Source of the DNA: Cantharellus purpuraceus
Lineage: Eukaryota > Basidiomycota > Agaricomycetes > Cantharellales > Hydnaceae
Reading direction: 5' to 3'
DNA: 64,000 nucleotides
Assembly (NCBI GenBank): GCA_025174535.1
Contig: JALBUN010000006.1
Span: 1,426,001-1,490,000, forward strand
The first letter of the stretch is position 1. Each line of letters begins with the position of its first letter. Shown piece after piece: positions 42,399-53,507 of the stretch. Under the pieces are notes generated by a model. That model saw only the letters and a program-made list of their open reading frames with translations, made no database searches and was not told where the DNA came from. Made by a program: the position numbers and the translations under genes.

Positions 42399-43715
42399 CC
42401 TACACAGCTGATCAGATCCCTCAGTTGAGGGATCAATGGAAAGAAAAGTACGCTGACCTATTCAGCAGCATACCCCTTAGAACTTCCCCCATTTAGAGAA
42501 GTTAACCATGAGATTAATCTTGTGGATCCTGACAAGCAAATACATTATTGCTTGCCTAAGTGCCCAGAACACTATTGAGCAGAACTTTCAGAGAAAGTTC
42601 TGTGATACACCACTGCTAAATGGTGGGTATCAGCTACAGCCCAGCAGGCTGTACCAATGCTATGCATTCCCAAGAAAAATGGGAAGTTCTGCACTGTGTT
42701 TGACTTGCACAAACAGAATGATAATATGGTGAATGTGAGGGCGACACTGATGACGAGGCCACAACAACAAGATACTCAATAAGTGAGAGCCAATAAGAAA
42801 TAATGCCAGCTGGTACAGTGGATATCCTCAGTCTATACAGCTGTTTCTGATAAATACATGGGACTTACCTGGTACAGTGGATATCCTCAGAGATCAAGCT
42901 GAGGGGATCACACTGCACCAAGGCGAGTCTTTATACTAAATGATGGAGACGGATAGGAGAACCAAGATAGGGGAGGAAGGATAGGGGAAGTGATAGGGGC
43001 AATGAACTAGGGGAGACGCACCCTGACAGGCTGCGCTGATAGGGGTGTCAAGAGAAAATACTAAAAATAGAATATGACTTATTTGAACCCTGACTGAGCA
43101 AGGATAAGATCAATCTATACTCAATGAGTATGGATTGCCTTGGTCATCTATTAGATGACCAAGGCATACATCCAGATGCTGATAAAATGCAGCAAATATG
43201 AGAGTGGAGATGACCTAGGTTGTACCATGAAGTCCAACATTTTCTTGGACTAGTGCAGTATCTGGCACACTATATGCCAGATATAACTGCATACACAACC
43301 CCTTTATTGGGTTGTGCTTATAATAATCATCCATTCTTATGGATGCTGCTGCTGGAGAAATGCTTTGAAAGCATCAAGCTCCTAGCATGTAGGGCTCCAA
43401 TATTGAAGCCCATTAATGTCAATAAACCCGATACTATTTGGGTTATTACTGATGGCTCCAAAACTGGAGTTGGAGCCATCTATGGACAAGGAAAAGATTG
43501 GCAGACCTGTTGGCCTGCCAGATTCCTATCCAAGAAATTTAGTGCTGCACAACAGCACTATAAGACTCACAAGCATGAGACTATAGCTGTGCTTGAAGCC
43601 CTAATGAGATGGGAAGATGAGCTACTAGGATGAAAGTTCATCCTAGTAACTGACCACAAGGGTCTCAAATACTTCAAGACCCACAACGATCAAGTGCAGG
43701 TGAAGCGCACATAAC
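42399..43715 (+). pseudogene. GypC: fragment of a third Gypsy family, RT and RNase H
   Basis: The left piece (42435-42733) shows WKEKYADLF, AVPMLCIPKKNGKFCTVFDL, the entry of an RT. After a solo LTR1 (42734-43094) and a deletion, RT and RNase H continue: DCLGHLLDDQGIHPDADK, FLGLVQYLAHYMPDI, VITDGSKTGVGAIYGQG and LVTDHKGLKYF. Stops are present (TGA and TAG). The RNase H Asp in TDGSKTG is retained. No LTR of its own is recognised. Confidence 0.82.
42734..43094 (-). repeat. Solo LTR1 (GypA family) in GypC
   Basis: It reads TGTGAGGGCGACACTGATG to TGAACCCTGAC, matching 12781-13142. The last A is missing and no clear 5-bp duplication is seen, which fits the deletion of GypC sequence at its right edge. 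Confidence 0.88.
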
Positions 43716-44430
43716 AACCTGATCTGTCTCTGTCTAGCCCTTCCTACCCTGGTCATTTGACAGTTGATCACATCATAAATAGCGCCCATTTCTGCCAGGG
43801 GGAGACAGTGCCACAGATCCGGTGCTCATCAGCGCTATTTATCAGTATCCACAAGACTCAAAAGAGAGACATCGGATATATGCAATGTGTGGAAGACGAA
43901 CTGCGCTGTTATCCTCTTGCGCTTCGTAGAAAAATCTGGAACTGGAACAGGAGCAGGATGGGGGCGGGGTAGACCCAATCAGACCGGCACATGACCGAAA
44001 CTTCCTCCTCAAGTCTGACCCTTGCATTGAACGACATTGCCAAAGCCCAAGGATTGTATGTTTTCATTCTGTTTCACAGGCTGATCGACCTGACCTGGCC
44101 TAGGTTGTTGTTATTGATTTTAAAGGTCACCTTTATCTCGTGACTCGATTGTTGGAGACATTTGAACACGCGCATAGTCCTTGGTCCATGGTGTGCCTGC
44201 CTGTAGCGTGTCACCATCTGTGAAGGAACATAGTGGCGTTTGCATGAGGGCAGCCGCCAAGTTCAATGTTGGCTTAATTTGTTTCCATTCTGTACAAGAA
44301 ACATTTGTTTCAGTGCTCCAACACCAGTCCTCACAACGTCCTAACAAAGACATAATCATGGGCAGCCACTGTTTCTCTCATAGCAGAACCACTGCACCGG
44401 TTGACAAGAGGTATATGAATGGGAAATGCA
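43716..44430. other. Stretch without a supported gene
   Basis: No convincing frame or repeat is found. Two short segments around 43779-43843 (AAATAGCGC... and its near complement GCGCTATTT) form an inverted repeat. Confidence 0.35.
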
Positions 44431-45355
44431 GGAGGGAAGAAGCGAGGAGTTTACAAGAATGTACTGGCGACAGCAAATATTGCAGGAAAATGGGGGGAGG
44501 AGCAAGAAAAGTCGTTTGCATTATTGAAGGCATCGTTGACTACGGCACCAGTTTTATGACCCCATCGACAAGTAGTGCCAAATGTTATTGGGACCGACGC
44601 ATGCAAATGGGGTTATGTTGCATTCCTTGGTCAATGGGAAGTCCAAACGGGATCGGGTGGACGACAAAGACGTACACATCACCCAATTTCCTTTGCTTCA
44701 CGGCTGACCCACGAATCGGAACATCATTACCATTTCTTCGTGCTGGAACTTGCCACACTGAAGTATGCGTTGGACGCATTTCACAAATACATATGGGGGG
44801 AGGAGGTCATCCTAGTCACAGATTGTCAAACTGTGAAAGATCTTTTATCAAACATGTCTTTACCTCCTCATCATCCCGGTAGAAGGAGGCGGTCTTAGGA
44901 CACAATATTTCGGACTTTATACACCGTCCAGGTAAAGAGAATCCGATGGATGGGGTCTCTCGATGAGTGAGAGGATGCAGGGCATCACCAGGACCGTTGA
45001 ACCCAGGATGGGGGTCCTATTCGGGCATTATCAATGACTTCTATTCTTTGGAGTCGGTAGACTTACCAATGCTTTAGGTAGATGCAAAGATCTGCATTAC
45101 GCTCACGGTTTGTAGATGGTGCGGTCCGAGCTCCACTCATTGATTGGCTGACAACATTGGTCATACCCACGGAGTTATCCCCAGCGGAAGCGAAGACATT
45201 AAGGAGGAGGGCGATGGAATATTCAGTTGATGATGGCAAGTTATGGCGGTGGAAGAAGGGGCATGCAACTAGAGTCGAATGCTTAACAAGAGAGGAAGGG
45301 CGAACGAAGATGAGGTACATACGGCGATTGGTCATTGGGGTCGGGACATTCTCGT
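44431..45355 (+). pseudogene. GypD: Gypsy fragment, RNase H and integrase zinc region
   Basis: Several frames together read WGEEQEKSFALLKASLTTAP, then GTDACKWGYVAFLGQ, HPISFASRLTHESEHHY, ELATLKYALDAFHKYI and LVTDCQTVKDLL, the RNase H of a Gypsy element different from GypA, B and C. Further on, LRRRAMEYSVDDGKLWRWKK and HTAIGHWGRDI are the start of an integrase zinc region. The sequence then passes directly into SNF2 helicase coding sequence at about 45355. Frameshifts and stops show it is dead. Confidence 0.8.
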
Positions 45356-45356
45356 G

Positions 45357-45923
45357 GTCACACTATCATATATCATGGCCGGTGGTGTAGGTCTCAACCT
45401 TGTTGCGGCAAACAAAGTTGTCATTTTTGATCCGAACTGGAGTACGCATTTTCATGATATATATCTGATTTATTTATTTTCACAGACCCTGCACATGATC
45501 TGCAAGCGCAAGATCATGCATTTGGGTTTGGCCAGCGTCGGGACGTTTCGGTTTATCGATTTCTAGGAGCTGGTTCACTCGAGTTCATATATAAGCGTCA
45601 GATCTACAAACAGCAGCAGATGAAAATCGGTTATGGGGCAGGACCCCAAGAGGAAACATCACGAACTTTAGTTGCATTGCAAAGCACTGTGGGTGTATTG
45701 ATTATATCAACATCCCTGTGTCAATTCATTTATCGTGATATGCAGTCTGTTGGACCGCTTGGATGCTCTCATTAAACTGGGCTACATTAGTGTGCCGAAT
45801 GACGTTACCAGGTTTTCGGAGGAATTTGTACAGAAGCCGGAAGAAGAGCAGGCGTTGCTTTTAGGTAAATTGGACGAAGAGGCCAGGAGCGTGAGTGCTA
45901 CAGGTACACGGACAGGCGTATAG
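45357..45923 (+). pseudogene. SNF2-family helicase, C-terminal fragment (ERCC6L2/Rad26-like)
   Basis: The sequence begins inside the helicase C domain: MAGGVGLNLVAANKVVIFDP has motif V, and after a probable intron (45443-45483, GTACGC to CACAG) comes NPAHDLQAQDHAFGFGQRRD with motif VI, where the usual RAFRFGQ is HAFGFGQ. YKRQIYKQQQMKIGY and LDRLDALIKLGYI then follow, a pattern known in ERCC6L2- and Rad26-like fungal proteins. SNF2 enzymes move along DNA in repair and remodelling. The ATPase half is absent and replaced by a Gypsy fragment, and the second motif Arg is lost. It is a broken gene remnant. Confidence 0.75.
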
Positions 45924-47340
45924 CTACGTTAAGTGATCCCTTGTTTCTCTTTGTTTTACTATAAGTACTGTTGTCACTGTAGCAACTTGTGATTGAGCGT
46001 CTCCCGGAGCAGTGTCCCTTCGACTGAAAGATGCTTGATCAAAAGATAGCTTTTGGGTACCTCATATACATGCAAAGTATGCACCAGCATCTGCTGATTA
46101 GAGAAACCAAACCCCAAGGTGTTTCTGAATCCAGACTTGACATAGGCCGCTCACGTTGGAAGCACAGATAAGTCTCTGCTGTACTTTAGTAACACTCGGG
46201 CCAGTCTTATATAAAGTAAAGACTTTCTTTCCACAGCGTGAATCAAATATTTTTGTTGTTCTCCACCAAACGATTGGTCACAGCTTGAGAACGTTCGTGT
46301 CAGCTAATTCTTGCAGGGTCAACAGGTGCATATACATGTGTGCATGCGATAGATAGCATTCAGCGTACATCGATCAAGCCTTATTGTGAGTGTGAGACGC
46401 TCATGAAACTTGACGAGCGTTGGGCTCGGAAGGAGGGCGGAAGATGAAGATAGAAAATAACTCGTCCACATGGAAGACGATATATGTGGTGCCTTGTTGT
46501 ATGTCACGCATTTGTCAATTGAGTTAAGAGAAGAGAATAGCGAACCGTCATCAATTCATTGGCCACATCTCATGGGCACTCTATGAGTTTGGTAAACCGT
46601 TCTGGGAACAGTCGTAGAATCACGACGTCATGGTAGTGGTCTGGATGCTATCGAGAGACATTATCCAAATTTCTCTCTCGTAGGTACTCATATGCCAGCA
46701 CTCGGGGCTTTGTAGGCACTCCTGGCACTGGACTCATTGTGCAGACGTGATATCGAGAGGTCCGCTTGAAGACTCTGAACCAGTCACGCGTTTGCAATTT
46801 GCCGATCAGCCGCCGTTCGAGTAGATATGGACCACATCGTCCCTTACAGAGATCTCAAGGTCGACTCAAAATGGTCTCCACTCTTTGCAGCCAAATAACT
46901 AATATCCCTCAGGAAGCAGTAAGAGCACTCTGTTCAACTATCTGATATCCACACTAAGTCCCATTCAATTACGGAATGTTGGAACCACAACGAACACCTA
47001 TTGAGTGGCCATTTCACAGGGAATGAGCATCTCTTCCTGGTTCAGGAACGCCGCGTGCTAATCTGTGACGATGTATTGCGATTGTGAATCCCCACTGGAA
47101 CAAAAGAAAAAACCGCTGTATGTTCTGGTGCGAATATTTGTCTAGAAGGGCTCAAAGCATTGAATGCATTCACGAAAGGGCCATAACTGTCATCCCGTGC
47201 CACTGGAACAAAGAGCTTTGTTCCGACATCAGAAGGGGTCAAAGTCACTTGCCCTATTTTGGGGGGTAGGAGGACACGCAGGCTTTGTATTCCTCATGGT
47301 GTGGCACCTCTCGGGCACCTATACCAGGCCTTTGTCAGAG
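45924..47340. other. Intergenic stretch without a supported gene
   Basis: No recognisable domain or repeat was found over 1.4 kb. The right end probably contains the promoter of the four-exon gene at 47429. Confidence 0.4.
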
Positions 47341-47348
47341 TATATAAG
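47341..47348 (+). promoter_or_regulatory. TATA box of the four-exon gene
   Basis: TATATAAG lies 81 bases before the ATG at 47429, a usual distance for a fungal gene. Confidence 0.55.
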
Positions 47349-47428
47349 AGGGGGGGAATTGACTTTTACCAGATCACTCCCCTCTCACCTTTCCTTGTTT
47401 GACCTACTCCCAGCGCTTTGTGTTCATC

Positions 47429-49346
47429 ATGCCTCAGTTCACTCCCAGCTTTGAAGAGTTTGACGTGCCCTGGGACGCATTGGACGCGTCTAGCAGCGAC
47501 ATAGACCTTGATCATCTATGGTCCTCGTATACCAACCCTCCCGACGGGGCCCCTTCAATACTCATGGCTGGCCTAGATGGCAGTCGCGTGAGCTCCAGCA
47601 ACTACAGTTATTCCGAATCGCACCAGTTCGATCAATTTGACTTGTCAAGTGAGTCGAGGATCCCATACAATGAGCAGCATTCTCATCTTTGGTTTACAGC
47701 TTTACCACAGCCGCCTGACGTATTGCAAGATCCGTTGTATTCTCTGGAAGCTACATGCTCATATCCGCAGTGTAACCAATGTTTCAAACCAATGTCGGCA
47801 AACACAAGAGTACCATTGGAAACCACGGCTCTTGAAAGGTCACCAAACCCAAACCAACTACTTGACCAAACCCAGCTCATGGCTGCGCCCCCTCACCTGC
47901 AACTTCCATTGACCATCCCACCGACCACCCCCCTGACTGCCATGTCGACCATTCCATCTACTATGTCATCGACTATTCCTACCTCCGACACAGGGTTAGG
48001 CAGCAGTAGAATACCAATGGAGCCCCACTGGGAGGCAGGGCTTGCACACCCACAACTTTACGAGGAGAATTCATACAAGTGAGCATCATCTCGTGTGTTT
48101 ACATATACGGTTATGCTGACTGTGCGAATTTCAAGTAATGCTTACCCATCAGATGATAGTTTGAATCACATCTCTATATCGCCCATGCATCCCCGTCTGT
48201 CTGTGGCAGGAGGTGGTATACCTATGGAGCCCCACTGGGAGGCAGGGCTCGCACACCCACAGCTTTCTGAAGAGAATTCGTACAAGTGAGCATCATTTTG
48301 TGTGTTTACATACACGGTTATGCTGACTTTGTGAATTCCAAGTTATGCATACCTGTCAGATGACAACTTGCATCACATCTCTCTACCACCCGTACATCCC
48401 GGTCCGTTTGTCACAGGAGATGTAGCGCCCCACAACCATCAAATAGAAACCCTTAATTCCCACCTTAGCCATCATGTGCAACGGCCGCTACCTCTAAGTG
48501 TTCATGAACCAATACATTTAGGAGGGCAGATGGTCGTTACAAACCAGGGGCGGGGGGAAACAACAGCCATCTTAGCTGGGGTTCTGAACCAGTGAGTGGA
48601 TTGTATAGCCATGTATGCAAGTTTGACCGATTGGGTTTTACAGACCATACGGAACAGACCCCAGCAACTCTGACAACTTTAGTCACGACAGTGACACAGT
48701 GTGGCACACCATAACTGAGCCACGTGCCGGTACAGTTGCTGTAAAGCAGCTGGACAGATCATCCGCCGGCATCACAGAATCCCACCAGACAACTGCGACA
48801 TCGACTACCACCCTGTCGCATTATATCCTGCCACCATCTATCCCGTCATATTCTATCCCGCCGCCTTCCACACCGTCACATGCTAGTACACCGTTAGATA
48901 TTATTCTAACCGGTGATAAATGCAGCTATGTAGGCCCTGACGGAAAGGCATGCGAGAGGAATATGGCATCGGTGAGCAACAGGAACGCGGCAAGACACTG
49001 GTTCACCTGTCATGCAATGAAGGAGCTCCGTCATATTCGTGCCAAAACATTGGCCATGTCTAAAGCAACGATCATCAATTCCACGGCAAGGAAATTAGCT
49101 GCGGAGAGATATCTGGGCATTTGTCCACTGGAGACTTGCGTGGACAAAGGAAAGCCCGGTGCTGAATTCGCGCGTGAAGACAGCCTTAGCCGTCACATGG
49201 CGAACCCCAAGCAACACAAGGGGTTTGTCATGTCCAGACTCGAGGCGAATAGATGGGCTCACGCTAACATGGAGATATTTAGCATCTCAGACAAGTTTGC
49301 CAGTACATATGAAGAGGCTGTCTCTAGAATATGGCATGGGTACTGA
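47429..49346 (+). CDS. Four-exon gene with C-terminal Cys/His (C2H2-like) region, unknown function
   Basis: Exons are 47429-48078, 48136-48285, 48343-48591 and 48644-49346; introns are 57, 57 and 52 bp with GTGAGC/GTGAGT donors and AG acceptors, all in phase 2. The product is 583 residues. The first 400 are Ser/Pro/Thr-rich and low in complexity, with the first 50 acidic (FEEFDVPWDALDASSSDIDL), like an activation region. The C-terminal 150 residues hold CSYVGPDGKACERNM with later His residues, and CPLETC ... SLSRHMANPKQH, both like degenerate C2H2 fingers. Exon 2 duplicates the end of exon 1. All junctions and the frame are intact, so this may be a working gene. A transcription-factor role is inferred. 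Decayed relatives lie at 49785 and 62748. Confidence 0.75.
48011..48342 (+). repeat. Tandem duplication of a 207-bp exon-plus-intron unit
   Basis: The segment around 48011-48135 recurs at 48218-48342: both hold the IPMEPHWEAGLAHPQL block, the EENSY exon end and a 57-bp intron with nearly the same sequence. Because the unit keeps the phase (2 to 2), it adds 50 residues without breaking the frame. Confidence 0.88.
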
Positions 49347-49784
49347 GATAGAGAATGCGCTACCTGGATGGGAGATTTGACAATGGAGCTCTGGCGTTCT
49401 TGATGGGTTTATATGGTCTGGCAGAACAAGGGGAGCACGGGACAAAGGGGTGTCAGTCACGTGCTGAAATGATAGTTGGTCAATCGATCATATGGTGCGT
49501 CGCCGTGAATCAGTACTATCACCTTTGAGTTTTTCATAGCATTAGGGAAGGACAATGGGAATGTTATCTGATACGTAGAAGCCGTTTGTAATTTTTTTTT
49601 TTTTTTTGTATCGTCGGTCTAGGATGCGAGGCATTTGTCGCTACCACCTTACACAACGCGCGCCTTGCTTGAGTGTGTGGTAAAAAGAGCCGGGCCGTCA
49701 ATAAGCTCAACAGAATATATCACCTCACAAGGCGCGAAATGTTTGGCAACCTTTTTGCAAGTCTCAGTGACAATTGACATCCCA

Positions 49785-50733
49785 TACTGACTCAGGGAAT
49801 TTGACCAACACTCTTTCCGGCTCACTGGGTCTATCTTGGACGACGGATGTCAGAGAGCATTCTTTGGCGGCTTCCTATAAGGTGTATCACCGTTCATTCC
49901 ACTTCGATCACTCATTCCGACGTCAAGGTCGATTCATCGTTCAACAGACAGGTGGTCATTACATACGCGGGGAAACAACAGCCATCTTTGCTGGGGTCCT
50001 GAACCAGCTAGTGAGTGCATTGTGTAGTCATGTACGCAAGTTTGACCGATTGGATTTTACAGACCATACGGAACAGACCCCAGCAGGGCAAACAACCCTA
50101 GTCACGACAGTGACACAGCGCACCATGTCTGAGCCACGTGCTAATACAGTTGCTTTAAAGCAGCTGGACAGACCACCCGCTGGCATCACAAAATCCCACC
50201 AGACAACTGCGACATCAACTACCACCCTGTCGCATTATACCCCGCCGCCTTCCACACCGCCACATTCTAGTACACTGTTAGATATTATTCTAACTGGTGA
50301 CAAAAAATGCAGCTATGTAGGCCCCGACGGCAAGGTATGCGAGAGGGATATGACATCGGTGAGCAACAGGAACGCAGCAAGACACTGGTTCATCCGTCAT
50401 GCAATGAAGGGGTTCAGGCATATTTGTGAAAATTGGCGATGTCACAAGCAACCATCATCAATTCCAGCCAGGAAATTGGCTGTGGAAAGATATCCGGCCA
50501 TTTGTCCACAGGGTGCATGGACAAAGGAAAGCCTGGTGTCAAATTCATGCACAAAGATAGCCTTAGCTGTCACATGGCAAATTCCAAGCAACACAAGGGG
50601 TTTGTCATGTCCAGACTTGAGGTGAACAGATGGGCTCATGCAAACAAGGAGATCTTGAGCATCTTGGACAAGTTCACCAGCATGTATGAAGAGGCCATCT
50701 TTAGGAATGTGCTACTTGGACAGGAGATTTGAC
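49785..50733 (+). pseudogene. Decayed relative of the four-exon gene (3' part)
   Basis: It matches exons 3 and 4: GETTAIFAGVLNQ, intron-like GTGAGTGCATTG to TTTTACAG, TATSTTTLSHY, CSYVGPDGKVCERDM and VSNRNAARHWF. Its upstream part (SWTTDVREHSLAASYKVYHR) has no match in the intact gene but matches 62752-62900, so it derives from another relative. Frameshifts near 50425 and 50520 break the finger region. Confidence 0.82.
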
Positions 50734-51806
50734 AATGGAGCTCTAGCAGGACAAGGGGAGCATGGGACAAAGGGGTGTCAGTCATGTGCTAAAATGATAG
50801 TATGTTGGTCAATCAACCATATGGCACATTGCTGTGAATCAGTACTATCACCTTTGAGTTTTTCATAGCATTAGGCTTGAAGGACAGTGGGAATGTTATT
50901 TGATATGTAGAAACCATTTGTAATTTAGTATTTTTCATTTGTGCTATTGGTCTAGGATGCAAGGCATTTGTTGCTACCACCCTTACACAACACCTTGAGT
51001 CTGGTAAACAGAGCTCTCATGAGGCTGTCAATAAGCTTGACAAAATATATCACCTCACAAGGCATGAAACATTTAGCAATCTTTTTTTTTGCAAGTTCCA
51101 GTGACAATTGACATCCATACTGACTCAAGGGATTCAATCTGTTCAGGCTGGTGCCAGTGCTTTTTGTGGATACCATATTCAAGTGGGTCTGGTCACCATG
51201 CAATCTGGTGCTGACTGCCCACTGCATGTTGCTACCCCACTCCCTTCTCAAAACCCATATCCTCTGGCTGTCTAGTATGTTGTGTACAACACCTGCCTTG
51301 CTTTTGAAAGTAGATTTGTTAATATTGCTTCACTGCAACTGCTGTGGTGTGTGCCTGGTTACTTGGCTAGCTATATGATTCTTGATATGCCATCCACTAG
51401 TTGCAACAACTTTTCTACATGCACCAATGATGTGGCACTTCAAACTTGGCATGAAAAAATTAGGAATAGGTCCAGCATGCCAGTTTAGTACTGTAAGTAC
51501 CCTAGGTACTTACTTAGTGTAGTATAGTTATACATAAATATATATACAGCATTCCCTTAAGGAATGCTATTCTCTTGATAGGCATTTGCACCCACAGGGT
51601 GCATATATAGTTATGAAGGGGGGATGGCTGACTGCTGTGGTGGTTACCAAAGCTTTGGGCATTCTCTTGCAAATACATAATTATATCATTTGACATGTTT
51701 ACACACATGCTTAAGCATGCTAGTTACACAAATACATCTTCATTATTCAAGTCATTCTGCAAGATCTGATTGTCAATGTCATCCTCAGGTGGTAGTTTGT
51801 CAAGGA
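50734..51806. other. Stretch without a supported gene, containing short palindromes
   Basis: The first 350 bases continue the diverged 3' flank shared with 49346-49800 (for example TTTGAGTTTTTCATAGCATTAG in both). From about 51120 on it is a different, unrecognised sequence with short frames only. A series of short palindromes lies at 51493-51719. Confidence 0.45.
51493..51719. repeat. Cluster of four short palindromes
   Basis: They are GTAAGTACC/GGTACTTAC (51493-51513), AGCATTCC/GGAATGCT (51548-51568), GCACCC/GGGTGC (51588-51602) and the perfect CATGCTTAAGCATG (51706-51719). They could be parts of an LTR or a cluster of protein-binding sites. Confidence 0.6.
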
Positions 51807-52322
51807 TGTTATGACTATATTCATTAACGTCCAGATCCCCATCTGATCCACTCAGATCCCTGCATGTATGAAATCTATACTCCATTTGGAAACCGCCACA
51901 TCTCCATCTACCTGTCCGATTGTCACCGCCGATTCCGCCCATCCATCTCCGGTTCCAATTGATGCATCAGCATCACCATAGGAACCTGGACATCCATCCC
52001 CATCGGACTCAGACATACTCATGTAAGGCCGTCGGCCTCAGAGACCCATCACCGGAGTAATTATTATTAGATTTCAAAATATGTATTTAAGTTGCCCAAC
52101 TGGGGACTTCATTCCCCAGTTCGAATATCGAATCACACCTAGTTCTTAAGTCTGATCCTAACTCTCTAAGTGTACTCTGTCTCTGAAATCTTGGACACCA
52201 GTATTAGTGAGGGTGCAGCACATAAGCTGAAGCCAAGTCCATTCTGACCCCCACGACATACTCTGACTCCGACGAAACCTCTGACCCAATCTCCAACCCC
52301 CAATTGGACCTAGTGCGTAACA
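51807..52322 (+). repeat. 5' LTR of GypB copy 3 (LTR2, 516 bp)
   Basis: TGTTATGACTATATTC to GTGCGTAACA. It differs visibly from the 3' LTR of the same copy (62243-62747), for example by short deletions, so the insertion is not recent. Confidence 0.93.
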
Positions 52323-52354
52323 GTATATTCGAACTGCCATACTCACTCCTACCA

Positions 52355-53496
52355 ATGCCATGATCCACTGCCAATTCTGAACATGCACGAACCATTGAGG
52401 TGCCTGCTCCCAGCATCGACACCATCCCCGAGGTTGTCGAAGAACCGATGGACCACATAGAGACCGGCAATGAAGAAGACGACACCCCCCCTCTCCAAAT
52501 CTGGCGCAAGCCATCTCCCTGCTCACCAGCAGCATCCGTAACCCACAAGCTCCTAAGTCCCAGACCAAGGTCTGGGAACCTGACCCCTTTGATGGCTCCG
52601 ATCTGCAAAAGCTCCAGCTGTTCTTGGTGCAATGCTGGTTGAATTTCTGTGACCACCCCAATGCGTTCACATCCGATTGGGCAAAGGTCACCTTCGCCAT
52701 GTCCTACCTCAAGGGCACTGCACTGGACTACTTTGAGCCAGCACTCATGGACAACTCTGATGACCCGATATGGTCAGATGACTACTCCAACTTCATCTCT
52801 GAACTTTGGACCAATTTTGGTCCTTACAACCCTGAGGCTGATGCTGAGACTGAACTTGATTGACTTCGGATGAAGGAAAATCACAAAATCACAAAATACA
52901 TTGTGAGTTTCCAGCAGCTAGCCCCAAAAGTCCAATGGGGTGACGCCGCACTCCAATGCCAATTTTATGTTGGACTCCCATCCCGCATCAAGGACAAGAT
53001 ATCATGTGTCAGTAAGCCAGATACTTTGGTTACCCTTCGCAAGCTCGCCCAATCCATCGACGCCTGTTATTGGGAACGTCAATCTGAGGTCTCCCATGAA
53101 AATTTGGCCAACAACAAATTGGACAAATCATCGGACAAGACTCCAAAGTCCAACAAGGGGTCCGATAAGAGGACCACCGCCAACTCAGGCCAGAAGTCAA
53201 ACACTGGTAATGCTGCTGCTTCCGGTTCCAGTCAGAACAATTCCGGCACCAGCAATAACTCTGGAGCTCACAAGAGTACTCTGGACCTCTCCACCAAGCT
53301 GGGAAAGGACGGGAAACTTACCCAGCAGGAGCGCCAGCGCCGCATGGACAACAACCTCTGTCTGTTCTGCGGAAAGCCTGGCCACCAAGCCAAGGATTGC
53401 AACAAGGCAACCTCGTCTGCAGCAAAGGCAAAGGGCTGTGCTGCCAACGCCATGACGGACAAGTCCGATGCAAAAGTGACGGACCCAAAAAAATAG
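52355..53496 (+). pseudogene. GypB copy 3 gag
   Basis: The capsid region reads FLVQCWLNFCDHPNAFTSDW and MSYLKGTALDYFEPAL, typical of retrotransposon gag. A one-base shift before 52624 and a TGA at 52861 break the frame; at the same codon copy 2 has CAA, so both may derive from CGA. The knuckle CLFCGKPGHQAKDC is intact and the frame ends DAKVTDPKK at 53496. Protease overlaps in a frame offset by two bases, as in copy 2. Confidence 0.9.
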
Positions 53497-53507
53497 CAAG
53501 CAGTCCT

